From: an uncultured Clostridia bacterium
GTDB taxonomy: Bacteria; Bacillota; Clostridia; Christensenellales; Borkfalkiaceae
Reading direction: 5' to 3'
Length of the DNA: 5,473 nt
NCBI GenBank assembly: GCA_947177825.1
Contig: CAMWWA010000090.1
Location: forward strand, 1 to 5,473
This document shows, in pieces, positions 1 to 5,473 of the stretch; position 1 is the stretch's first letter, and each line of letters opens with the position of its first letter. The translations under genes were made by a program, and so were the position numbers. The notes under the pieces are model-generated. The model saw only the letters and a program-made list of their open reading frames with translations, was not told the origin of the DNA and did no database searches.

Positions 1-81
1 ATTACGATTTTTTTAATTTGACTTTTTTCCATACCTATTAAAATATAGTTATTTCTGCAAAAAAATATACAATTTGAGCAA

Positions 82-110
82 CAAAAAAACGAGGTAAAAT
101 GAAACCCCGT
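82..110 (-). terminator. Candidate intrinsic terminator, minus strand
   Basis: Read on the minus strand, ACGGGGT (104-110) pairs with ACCTCGT (89-95): seven base pairs including one G-U wobble, closing an 8-base loop. A run of seven T (82-88) follows. This is the normal form of a rho-independent terminator. On the plus strand the wobble becomes an A-C mismatch and no T tract follows, so it should act only leftward. No confident minus-strand gene lies to its right within the window; the nearest possible client is the weak reading frame ending at 122. Confidence 0.5.
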
Positions 111-121
111 CCGTTCGCCGT

Positions 122-208
122 TTATTTTAATCCGTAAAAATACTTCAGAATTAATTCCGCATCATGATAAATTAAATGAATTATGCATTTTTGAGGCGTA
201 TTGAACAT
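122..208 (-). other. Weak candidate short ORF or gene remnant (28 codons)
   Basis: From an ATG at 206-208 the minus strand reads 28 codons to a TAA at 122-124, ending in the residues AELILKYFYGLK, about a dozen bases before the minus-strand terminator stem. The same frame stays open without an ATG back to a TGA near 271, roughly 50 codons in all, in a very AT-rich stretch where stops should be frequent. There is no Shine-Dalgarno site before the ATG, and the upstream part of the frame overlaps the ribosome binding site and first codons of the plus-strand gene at 262. It could be the tail of a decayed gene, a small peptide gene, or chance. I do not recognise the sequence. Confidence 0.15.
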
Positions 209-247
209 ATTATTTGGTAAAGCTTCAAAGACAAAAAATTTATAATC

Positions 248-253
248 AGGAGA
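248..253 (+). promoter_or_regulatory. Ribosome binding site deciding the start at 262
   Basis: AGGAGA lies 8 bases before the ATG at 262, which is ideal spacing. It shows that the longer open frame beginning with a TTG at 214 is not the translated form, because that extension would read through this site and adds AT-rich, low-quality codons. Confidence 0.8.
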
Positions 254-261
254 TATATTAT

Positions 262-495
262 ATGGACAAGAACATCACGACCACCCCTGCACCCGCAACA
301 CAGACGCCTACGAAGGAAGAGCTTTGCGGCTCTGTGAACATCCTTGACACCACCCACCTCAAGAACCTGGTGGACGACCTTTCCAAGCTTTACAGCACGT
401 CGGTTTGCACGAAGGTTGCAAGAGACACGAAGATTGCGTCGGAAAAACGCCTTATCGAAGCAATACGCGCCAATCTCGACCGCTACGAGGGCTAA
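262..495 (+). CDS. Hypothetical protein, 77 residues, function unknown
   Basis: I do not recognise this protein. The start is fixed by a strong Shine-Dalgarno site 8 bases upstream. Residues 5-17 are a Thr/Pro/Ala-rich, probably disordered tail. Residues 18-77 are mixed-charge and likely alpha-helical, with an NLVDDLSKLY stretch around 35-44 and a basic/acidic helix around 57-76 ending DRYEG. Two cysteines occur, at 22 and 49, too far apart for a simple CxxC site. There is no signal peptide or membrane segment, so it should be cytoplasmic. Codon choice, with many C- or G-ending codons, matches the neighbouring genes and contrasts with the AT-rich flanks, which supports real coding. It is followed 27 bases later by its own terminator and so appears monocistronic. 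No convincing promoter was found: a TATAAT at 241-246 is too close to the ribosome binding site to serve. A small structural or regulatory protein is possible, but the sequence does not tell. Confidence 0.75.
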   Translation: MDKNITTTPAPATQTPTKEELCGSVNILDTTHLKNLVDDLSKLYSTSVCTKVARDTKIASEKRLIEAIRANLDRYEG

Positions 496-522
496 ATAGA
501 AAATTCAACCATCAATAACATT

Positions 523-560
523 AAAGCTCAGACACGAAATAGTGTTTGAGCTTTTTGTAT
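523..560 (+). terminator. Intrinsic terminator after the 77-residue gene
   Basis: A 13-bp stem, AAAGCTCAGACAC (523-535) with GTGTTTGAGCTTT (542-554), has one G-U wobble and a 6-base loop, and runs into a T-rich tail (TTTTTG, 552-557). It begins 27 bases after the stop codon at 495. It separates this gene from the flavodiiron gene, whose promoter lies 30 bases further on. Confidence 0.88.
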
Positions 561-588
561 AATGATTGTTTATTTGCCGCCTTAAAAG

Positions 589-617
589 TTGACTTGCGCT
601 TTGAAAGCGTGTATTAT
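589..617 (+). promoter_or_regulatory. Sigma-A type promoter of the flavodiiron gene
   Basis: TTGACT (589-594, five of six bases of the -35 consensus) is separated by exactly 17 bases from TATTAT (612-617, five of six bases of the -10 consensus). Transcription should begin near 624, giving a leader of about 27 bases. The spacer contains the inverted repeat CGCTTT-G-AAAGCG (597-609), which could be an operator placed between the two promoter elements. I do not match it to a named regulator. Confidence 0.8.
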
Positions 618-637
618 AAAAACCGAATTAAATTGAC

Positions 638-642
638 GGAAG
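638..642 (+). promoter_or_regulatory. Ribosome binding site of the flavodiiron gene
   Basis: GGAAG lies 8 bases upstream of the ATG at 651. It is a moderate match, but together with the promoter at 589-617 it excludes the upstream in-frame TTG at 546, which lies inside the preceding terminator and upstream of the transcription start. Confidence 0.65.
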
Positions 643-650
643 TTTTTATT

Positions 651-1802
651 ATGTTTAACGTAACTAATGACATTAAATACGTAGGCGTTGACGACCTTGA
701 CATAGACCTTTTCGAGGGGCAGTATAAGGTTCCGCACGGCGTTTCCTACAATTCGTACGTGTGCATTGACAAAAAAATTGCCGTGTTCGACACGGTTGAT
801 AAGCGCAAGACTGCCGAGTGGCTTAAAAACCTTGAAAACGCGCTGAACGGTGCGCAGCCCGACTATCTTATAGTTTCGCACGTGGAGCCCGACCATTCGG
901 CAAGCATACCCGCCTTTTTGAAAAAATACCCGTCGGCAACCGTCGTTGGCAACGAAAAGACCTTTATACTGATTGACAGGTTTTACGGCGGCATAGTTGA
1001 AAACAGGCTGACCGTTAAGGAAGGCGACGAGCTGGATTTGGGCAGGCATAAAATAACTTTCGTATTCGCCCCTATGGTGCACTGGCCCGAAGTTATGATG
1101 TCCTACGACAAGACCGACGGCATACTGTTTTCCGCGGACGGTTTCGGCAAATTCGGGGCGCTTTCGCACGACGAACCCTGGCTTGACGAAGCGAGAAGAT
1201 ATTTTATAAACATAGTCGGCAAATACGGCGTTTCCGTTCAGGGCGTACTGAAAAAGGCGTCCGCGCTGAAAATAAACGCAATCTGCCCCCTCCACGGTCC
1301 CGTGCTGAAAGAGAACCTTGCATATTATTTGGGCAAATACGACCTTTGGAGTTCGTATACGCCCGAGGAGGACGGCGTTTTGATTGCCTACGCCTCGATT
1401 TACGGCAATACCGCTACGGCGGCAAAGAAGCTTGCTGAGGAGCTGCAGGCGCGCGGAGTTAAAGCCGAAGTTGCCGATTTGAACCGCTGCGATGTGCCTC
1501 AGGCAGTTGCAACCGCGTTCAAGTACTCCAAGCTGGTTTTGGCAAGCATAACCTACGACGGCGGCGTTATGCCCTGCGCGGAGGCGTTTATTAACAAGCT
1601 GAAGGCGAAAAATTACTGCAAACGCACCGTGGGATTTATTCAGAACGGAAGCTGGGCGCCGATTTCGGCTAAGCTTATGCGCGCGGCTTTCGAAGGCTTT
1701 AAAAACGTATCCTTCTGCGAAACTGCGGTTACCGTAAATTCCGCGGTTAACAATGAAGCGCTTACACAGATTGAAGAGCTTGCGGCAGAGCTTGCAAAGT
1801 AA
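651..1802 (+). CDS. Class A flavodiiron protein (A-type flavoprotein, O2/NO reductase)
   Basis: A cytoplasmic enzyme family that reduces O2 to water and/or NO to N2O, receiving electrons through FMN, usually from rubredoxin. The 383-residue product, close to the usual length of about 400, has two domains. Residues 1 to about 240 are a metallo-beta-lactamase-like fold with the complete diiron ligand set: H77, E79, D81 (in SHVEPDHS), H144 (MVHWPE), D163 (SADGFG) and H215 (CPLHGP). Residues 243-383 are a flavodoxin domain whose FMN phosphate loop is ASIYGNT (248-254); GSWAP around 333-337 lies in a later flavin-facing region. There is no C-terminal rubredoxin or flavin reductase extension, so this is the minimal class A form. 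The gene has its own promoter and terminator and no redox partner beside it. I chose the ATG at 651 because the longer frame starts inside the upstream terminator. The sequence does not show whether O2 or NO is the preferred substrate. Confidence 0.95.
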   Translation: MFNVTNDIKYVGVDDLDIDLFEGQYKVPHGVSYNSYVCIDKKIAVFDTVDKRKTAEWLKNLENALNGAQPDYLIVSHVEPDHSASIPAFLKKYPSATVVGNEKTFILIDRFYGGIVENRLTVKEGDELDLGRHKITFVFAPMVHWPEVMMSYDKTDGILFSADGFGKFGALSHDEPWLDEARRYFINIVGKYGVSVQGVLKKASALKINAICPLHGPVLKENLAYYLGKYDLWSSYTPEEDGVLIAYASIYGNTATAAKKLAEELQARGVKAEVADLNRCDVPQAVATAFKYSKLVLASITYDGGVMPCAEAFINKLKAKNYCKRTVGFIQNGSWAPISAKLMRAAFEGFKNVSFCETAVTVNSAVNNEALTQIEELAAELAK

Positions 1803-1818
1803 GTAATAAGACAAAAAT

Positions 1819-1854
1819 AAGCGGGGCGGACTTTTTAAAAAGTCCGCCCCGCTT
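1819..1854. terminator. Strong bidirectional intrinsic terminator
   Basis: A perfect 36-base inverted repeat, centred between 1836 and 1837, has a GC-rich core (GCGGGGCGGAC with its complement) and an A/T inner part that forms the loop. On the plus strand it is followed by CTGTTTTATTT; on the minus strand by a T-rich tail (TTATTTTTGTCTTATT). It starts 16 bases after the flavodiiron stop codon and ends 15 bases from the permease stop at 1870, so it serves both convergent genes. Confidence 0.92.
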
Positions 1855-1869
1855 CTGTTTTATTTAAAA

Positions 1870-3813
1870 TCACTCAATCGCTTTAAGCGATTCGTTCATA
1901 TCTATTTTTACTATTTTGCGGCGCAGAAGCAGCGTTACGAACGCGGTGAACGCCAGCACGATAAACGGCGCTATCAGCCACACGAACCAGCCTACGCCTC
2001 CCAGCGTGCCCATTCCCATAACGCCGAACACCGCCCATATGAGCAGCGCAGACAGCGGATAGCCGAAAAATATGCCGACGACGGTATCGATATACACCTC
2101 GCGGTAGATATACCCCGCCACCTCGCGGTCGTGATAGCCAAGAACCATCAGCGTTGCGATTTCTCGGTTGCGCTCGCTTATGTTGATGTTGGTAAGCGTG
2201 TATATGACCACAGCGGTCAGGAGTCCTGCGAACACTACCACCACCACGGCAACCGCCATTACCGACGGCGAATTTATTCCGTGGAACAGGCACAAATCCA
2301 GAAGCGCAAGCCCCGCAAGCACCAGAGCCGTTGAGAACGCTACGGCAACGACCGTCATTAAAAAGCGGTTCATATATCTTAAAACGTTGCGCGTGGTTGA
2401 CTTGTACTTGAACGAAAGCAGGTTCCATATGAACGGTATGCGTTCCAGAAAGACCTTTTTGCCCGCTTTGGGAGCCTTGGGGCGCAGGAGGTTGGCAGGC
2501 TTATCCGCCGTCAGCTTGTGCCCCGCCAGCACGGTTGAAACAAGCGTGACGAGCACTATTCCGAAGAACACCGCAAGATAGAACCACAGCGTTATTCTGG
2601 GCGTCATGGGCGGCATTGTGAACGAATAGTTGAACACCACGTACAAAAGGGTTGCAACGCCCATTTCCACGAAGTACGCCCCCACTCCGCCTATGCCGCA
2701 GCCTATCATTGCAAACAGCAAGTACTTGAAAATTATGCGCCACGAAGGATAGCCGAGAGTGCTTAAACAAGCGACCTGGGCGCGCTCCTCCTCGATGAGC
2801 CTGGTCATTGTGGAAAGGACGACTAGAGCCGTGACGAGCAGGAAAGCAATCATTAAAACTATGCAGATACCGCGCAATTTACCGCCGTAGGACACGAGCG
2901 CGTTGAAGCTGTAATTGTCGTATAAAGTGAGCGCGCGCACGTTTTCGTCGCCGCCGAGCATTGCCGTGAGGGTACTCTGCTCCCCTTCGATATATGATTT
3001 ATAATCTTTGCCGAAAGCGTCGAATACATTGCGGTTGTCCAGAGCCACGTACAAATCGCCCTTTGGAAGAAGAGTGAAAGACATGTTACCTAAGGAAAGA
3101 AATAAAATATCATATGGAAGATACAAAATATTCTCAACCGTAATCAGCGCGTTGACGTCGTTGATATTGTCGGGAATTTCCACGTCCTCGCCGTTTTTGA
3201 AGCTAGGTTCGCCGTCCACACCGAAGGTAAGCGGCGACAGCACGGTTTTTGTTACAGTCACCGTTTTCGTGAGCATTTTGTCGGGCACTGCCGCAATCTG
3301 CGGCGGCATTTCGCCGTCCGCGAGCTGTGTCAAAATATCCTTGAAATTGAGCTCGATTTCCGTTCCGAGGGGCACGCCCTTTATTTTGTTGTCCTTTTCC
3401 TCCGCGCAGATTTTTATATCCGCCTCGATATCGTCCTTCGCTGCGCGTTCGGTCTGCTTGTTGACCGTCTGTTCGCCGTCGAAAAAGTATAATCTTACAA
3501 GCTGCTTTTGCCCGTCAATCTCTATTTCGGCGTCGAGCGACATACCTGCGTTAACGTTGTTTTCGCCGTACCTCGCCTTTACTTCGTCTATTTCCGCCTG
3601 TGAAAACCCCTGGTCTTTCTTACTCTTCAATATAAAGTCGCTGACGTTCTGCGCGCGGTAATAATCGGTTAGCGAATAATTTATTTTGTCTACCGCACTG
3701 CCCAGACCGGAAATAAAACCGGCGCTGATGACCACCATAAAGATTATGGATAAAAGGCGCGTAAAGTGCTTTTTAAAGACGCGGAGCAGCGTTTTTAAAT
3801 AAGTTTTCACCAC
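1870..3813 (-). CDS. ABC transporter permease, FtsX/MacB type
   Basis: A 647-residue inner-membrane permease. One N-terminal membrane helix (about 18-38) is followed by a large extracytoplasmic domain (about 40-312) without cysteines apart from C136. Seven further hydrophobic segments follow (about 314-335, 361-395, 408-430, 484-506, 517-540, 574-598, 608-630). Two FtsX repeats can be seen: EEERAQVACLSTLGY (341-355) and SERNREIATLMVLGY (546-560) occupy equivalent places just after a membrane helix, as the coupling segments that meet the ATPase do. The gene begins with tandem GTG codons at 3813 and 3810, the second forming GTGA with the ATPase stop. A GAGGAG site lies 5 bases before the first and 8 before the second, so the second may be the true start. 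Members of this family export peptides, drugs or lipoproteins, or work mechanically on the envelope. The substrate is not evident: no MacA-like adaptor and no histidine kinase/response regulator pair lies nearby. Confidence 0.92.
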   Translation of the reverse strand: MVKTYLKTLLRVFKKHFTRLLSIIFMVVISAGFISGLGSAVDKINYSLTDYYRAQNVSDFILKSKKDQGFSQAEIDEVKARYGENNVNAGMSLDAEIEIDGQKQLVRLYFFDGEQTVNKQTERAAKDDIEADIKICAEEKDNKIKGVPLGTEIELNFKDILTQLADGEMPPQIAAVPDKMLTKTVTVTKTVLSPLTFGVDGEPSFKNGEDVEIPDNINDVNALITVENILYLPYDILFLSLGNMSFTLLPKGDLYVALDNRNVFDAFGKDYKSYIEGEQSTLTAMLGGDENVRALTLYDNYSFNALVSYGGKLRGICIVLMIAFLLVTALVVLSTMTRLIEEERAQVACLSTLGYPSWRIIFKYLLFAMIGCGIGGVGAYFVEMGVATLLYVVFNYSFTMPPMTPRITLWFYLAVFFGIVLVTLVSTVLAGHKLTADKPANLLRPKAPKAGKKVFLERIPFIWNLLSFKYKSTTRNVLRYMNRFLMTVVAVAFSTALVLAGLALLDLCLFHGINSPSVMAVAVVVVVFAGLLTAVVIYTLTNINISERNREIATLMVLGYHDREVAGYIYREVYIDTVVGIFFGYPLSALLIWAVFGVMGMGTLGGVGWFVWLIAPFIVLAFTAFVTLLLRRKIVKIDMNESLKAIE

Positions 3814-4508
3814 TCAATCTCCTCAATCGGTCTGGGGTTCGGGTTGATTTCCATACTCTCTATGCGGCCGCTCTTTATGTGCAGAACCTTGTCCGCCATA
3901 TCCTTGAGCGCGGCGTTGTGCGTAACGATGATTACGGGCTTTTTCTGCTGCTTTGAAACGTCGTGCAAAAGCTTTAATATGTGCTTGCCCGTCACGTAGT
4001 CGAGCGCGCCAGTAGGCTCGTCGCAGAGCAGTAATTTGGGGTTTTTAGCCATTGCGCGCGCAATCGAAACGCGCTGCTGCTCGCCGCCCGAAAGCTGAGC
4101 GGGGAAGTTGTTGAGCCTCTCGCCCAGCCCCACTTCGGTGAGTACGGTCTTGGGGTCGAGGGCGTTTTTGCATATCTCCACCGCTATTTCCACGTTTTCC
4201 AGCGCGGTGAGGTTGGGCATAAGGTTATAGAACTGAAAGACGAAACCGACGTCGTTACGGCGGTATTCTGTAAGTCCGCGCTTATTAAGCTTGGTTACGT
4301 TTTTGCCGTCAAGCACGATTTCGCCCGAGGTCGCGCTATCCATGCCGCCTAAGAGATTCAAAAGCGTAGTTTTGCCGGCACCGGAAGAGCCGAGCACGAC
4401 GGTAAATTCGCCGTCTTCGAGGTCGAACGATACGTCCTTTAATGCCTCCACCTCGATTTCACCCGTGCGGTAGCACTTGCTTACGTTTTTAAGCGACAAA
4501 TAACTCAT
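3807..4508 (-). CDS. ABC transporter ATP-binding protein, MacB/LolD type
   Basis: The 233-residue cytoplasmic nucleotide-binding subunit of the exporter, full length for the family. It has all ATPase motifs in order: Walker A GSSGAGKT (40-47), Q-loop glutamine Q92 in [10 protein letters not shown], signature LSGGEQQR (139-146), Walker B KLLLCDE (158-164), D-loop GALD (167-170) and switch histidine H197 in IIVTHN. The N-terminal LKNVSKCY and the EPTGALD wording are typical of the MacB/LolD/FtsE branch that partners with FtsX-like permeases. Its stop overlaps the permease start, which implies translational coupling and a fixed partnership. The ATG at 4508 is preceded by GGGTGA, about 5 bases away, a partial Shine-Dalgarno match. 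The tail after residue 218 ([15 protein letters not shown]) extends past the usual ATPase core; part of its DNA also supplies the permease ribosome binding site. Confidence 0.96.
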   Translation of the reverse strand: MSYLSLKNVSKCYRTGEIEVEALKDVSFDLEDGEFTVVLGSSGAGKTTLLNLLGGMDSATSGEIVLDGKNVTKLNKRGLTEYRRNDVGFVFQFYNLMPNLTALENVEIAVEICKNALDPKTVLTEVGLGERLNNFPAQLSGGEQQRVSIARAMAKNPKLLLCDEPTGALDYVTGKHILKLLHDVSKQQKKPVIIVTHNAALKDMADKVLHIKSGRIESMEINPNPRPIEEIEW

Positions 4509-4535
4509 AATTTCACCCGAATGTATATTTAAATA

Positions 4536-4564
4536 ATTTTATCACACCGAATAAGCAAACGCAA
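4536..4564 (-). promoter_or_regulatory. Candidate promoter of the ABC exporter operon
   Basis: On the minus strand, an extended -10 element TGA-TAAAAT (TAAAAT at 4536-4541, TG at 4543-4544) lies 17 bases after a weak -35, TTGCGT (4559-4564). Transcription would start near 4529, about 20 bases before the ATPase ATG. The extended -10 compensates for the poor -35. The imperfect palindrome GCACATATGCGC (4566-4577) sits just upstream and could be a regulator site, but may be chance. Confidence 0.5.
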
Positions 4565-4606
4565 AGCACATATGCGCAACTGTAAAAATATTCATTATAT
4601 TTTCAT

Positions 4607-4951
4607 TTAATCGATATCGATTACGTTGTCGTCAACAACTTCGGTCTTTTTGCCTCTCAGCTTCCTTAACCCCACTGAAATTGCGGTTATTATAAAAACG
4701 ATGAGCAACAAAAGCACGCCAGCGCCGACCGAGACCAGCACAATGCCTGCAAGGCGCAAGCTTCCGCCTGCGATTAAAAATCCGACTCCCGTGCCCAAGC
4801 ACCCCAGAATTACGCAACCAACGATAACGAGCAGAACGTTGCAGAGCACGTTGTGCCGCTTTTTGTGTTTGCCTTCCAACTGCGGATTTCCGCCCATCTT
4901 CTGAAAGGCAACGTATAAAATTTGTAATAAAACTTCAATAAAATCTTCCAT
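4607..4951 (-). CDS. Small membrane protein with two transmembrane helices, unknown function
   Basis: A 114-residue protein that I cannot assign to a family. Residues 1-18 (MEDFIEVLLQILYVAF and on) could form an amphipathic helix. A basic cluster, KHKKRH (28-33), precedes two long hydrophobic helices at about 36-62 and 67-95, joined by a very short turn (AGGSLR, 61-66). RKLRGKK (96-102) and an acidic tail (EVVDDNVIDID) follow. By the positive-inside rule both ends face the cytoplasm, forming a helical hairpin. Three cysteines (37, 46, 51) lie in or near the first helix. The gene starts 13 bases after the carbonic anhydrase stop with only a weak purine stretch before its ATG, so it is probably co-transcribed and perhaps translationally coupled with that gene. 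A link to bicarbonate or CO2 handling is speculation based on position only. Confidence 0.8.
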   Translation of the reverse strand: MEDFIEVLLQILYVAFQKMGGNPQLEGKHKKRHNVLCNVLLVIVGCVILGCLGTGVGFLIAGGSLRLAGIVLVSVGAGVLLLLIVFIITAISVGLRKLRGKKTEVVDDNVIDID

Positions 4952-4964
4952 AATGCTTACTTAT

Positions 4965-5473
4965 TCAAATGTCAAAGTCAACGGTGCCGCTTTGAGTGTT
5001 ATAGAGCGCGCCCGTAATTTGCAAGCCCTCCGCATTTTTTATCAGTCGTTGAATTTTTGCAACGCTCTGTTTTACGTTGAGAATACTAGCTTTGACCGCG
5101 TCCGTCTCCGCGCCGATAGCCTGCCTTATTTCGTCGGTAATAAATCTGACGAAACCGCCGTTTTGCTTTGCGGCTGCGCCCACCGCACCGCACAGCGTGT
5201 GCCCCAGCACTACGACGAGTTTACAACCGAGATGCTCCACCGCGTATTCTATGCTTCCCAGCTGATGGTTGTCTATGACGTTGCCGGCAACGCGGATTAC
5301 GAATAAATCGCCTATCCCCGCCGAAAAGATACATTCGGGAATAACTCTGGAATCCGAACAGCTTATAATGACGGCGTAAGGCTTTTGGCCGTTCATGCTC
5401 GTATAAAGCCGCTTTTCGGGCGAAATATCGCCGGCGCCCCTGACCGAATTTACGTAAATTTTATTTCCTTCCT
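4965..5473 (-). CDS. Beta-class carbonic anhydrase, N-terminus beyond the window
   Basis: Zinc enzyme that interconverts CO2 and bicarbonate in the cytoplasm. There are 168 codons in the window, with no stop before the right edge. Numbering from the first complete codon at 5471, the zinc ligands are C38, H91 and C94 (ISCSDSR and LGHTLCGA), and the catalytic dyad is D40-R42. The conserved DLFVIRVAGNV (55-65) and the ending ITGALYNTQSGTVDF, typical of the family C-terminus, are also present. The methionine at 5396 is not the start: in-frame codons upstream read EGNKIYVNS (5445-5471), the usual N-terminal GNKRFV/GNKIYV motif of beta-carbonic anhydrases, and continue unbroken into NGQKPYAV. Only about 10-20 residues should be missing. 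It lies 13 bases upstream of the small membrane protein gene and is probably in one operon with it. Confidence 0.94.
   Translation of the reverse strand, partial: EGNKIYVNSVRGAGDISPEKRLYTSMNGQKPYAVIISCSDSRVIPECIFSAGIGDLFVIRVAGNVIDNHQLGSIEYAVEHLGCKLVVVLGHTLCGAVGAAAKQNGGFVRFITDEIRQAIGAETDAVKASILNVKQSVAKIQRLIKNAEGLQITGALYNTQSGTVDFDI

Noticed and set aside
18..44. Possible plus-strand promoter TTGACT (18-23) with TAAAAT (39-44)
   Set aside because: The spacer is only 15 bases, and the resulting leader would be over 200 bases with no recognisable riboswitch. It is too weak to annotate.
99..137. A 12-codon ORF (MKPRPFAVYFNP) with GAGG four bases upstream
   Set aside because: It is very short, the spacing is tight, and it overlaps the minus-strand terminator stem. 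A leader peptide cannot be excluded, but nothing supports one.
148..157. Palindrome GAATTAATTC
   Set aside because: It is short, purely AT-rich at its centre, and expected by chance in this stretch. No promoter element is close enough to make it an operator.
241..246. Perfect TATAAT as the -10 box for the 77-residue gene
   Set aside because: Transcription would start at about 253, within the ribosome binding site, and no -35 is present at 16-19 bases. It is probably chance in AT-rich DNA.
546..650. N-terminal extension of the flavodiiron protein from a TTG at 546
   Set aside because: The TTG lies inside the preceding terminator hairpin and upstream of the promoter, so it would not be on the main transcript. 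The ATG at 651 has a ribosome binding site and gives the normal family length.
582..1814. A 410-codon open frame on the minus strand across the flavodiiron gene
   Set aside because: It is antisense to a gene with a complete diiron ligand set and FMN loop. Its translation is rich in Arg, Phe, Val and Asn with no recognisable domain, and it would read through the flavodiiron promoter region. It arises from codon bias on the real strand.
3008..3661. A 217-codon plus-strand frame inside the permease gene
   Set aside because: It is antisense to the extracytoplasmic domain of a well-supported permease. Its Ser/Leu/Pro-rich translation has no domain, and no ribosome binding site stands out.
4585..4603. 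A 7-bp hairpin after the small membrane protein gene (AAAATAT with ATATTTT)
   Set aside because: The stem is entirely A-T and so probably too weak to terminate transcription. Read-through into the exporter genes is possible.

Overview
The window looks like a piece of an uncultured anaerobic Firmicute, probably a Clostridia-type gut lineage. This is an inference from three things: a class A flavodiiron protein of the kind common in strict anaerobes, an ABC exporter pair of a style common in Firmicutes, and moderately GC-rich genes separated by very AT-rich intergenic DNA with strong intrinsic terminators and purine-rich Shine-Dalgarno sites. No species can be named from the sequence alone.

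Layout. Positions 1-261 are AT-rich and hold no confident gene. They contain a good minus-strand intrinsic terminator (about 82-110) and a weak minus-strand reading frame ending just before it. On the plus strand follow a 77-residue protein of unknown function (262-495) with its own terminator (523-556), then a flavodiiron protein gene (651-1802) with a clear sigma-A promoter (589-617). A strong 36-bp perfect hairpin (1819-1854) lies between this gene and the convergent minus-strand genes and can end transcription in both directions.

The rest is on the minus strand, read right to left: a beta-class carbonic anhydrase whose start lies beyond the right edge (4965-5473), a 114-residue two-helix membrane protein (4607-4951), a 98-bp gap with a candidate promoter, an ABC exporter ATPase (3807-4508), and its FtsX/MacB-type permease (1870-3813), which overlaps the ATPase stop codon.

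How the genes work together. The flavodiiron protein is a stand-alone unit that should scavenge O2 and/or NO. The ATPase and permease form one transporter, translated together. Carbonic anhydrase and the small membrane protein are only 13 bp apart and probably share a transcript. I see no mobile element, CRISPR array, RNA gene or clearly new multi-gene system. The most interesting unexplained items are the orphan 77-residue protein, the membrane protein beside carbonic anhydrase, the small inverted repeat inside the flavodiiron promoter, and the minus-strand terminator at the left edge that has no obvious gene to serve.
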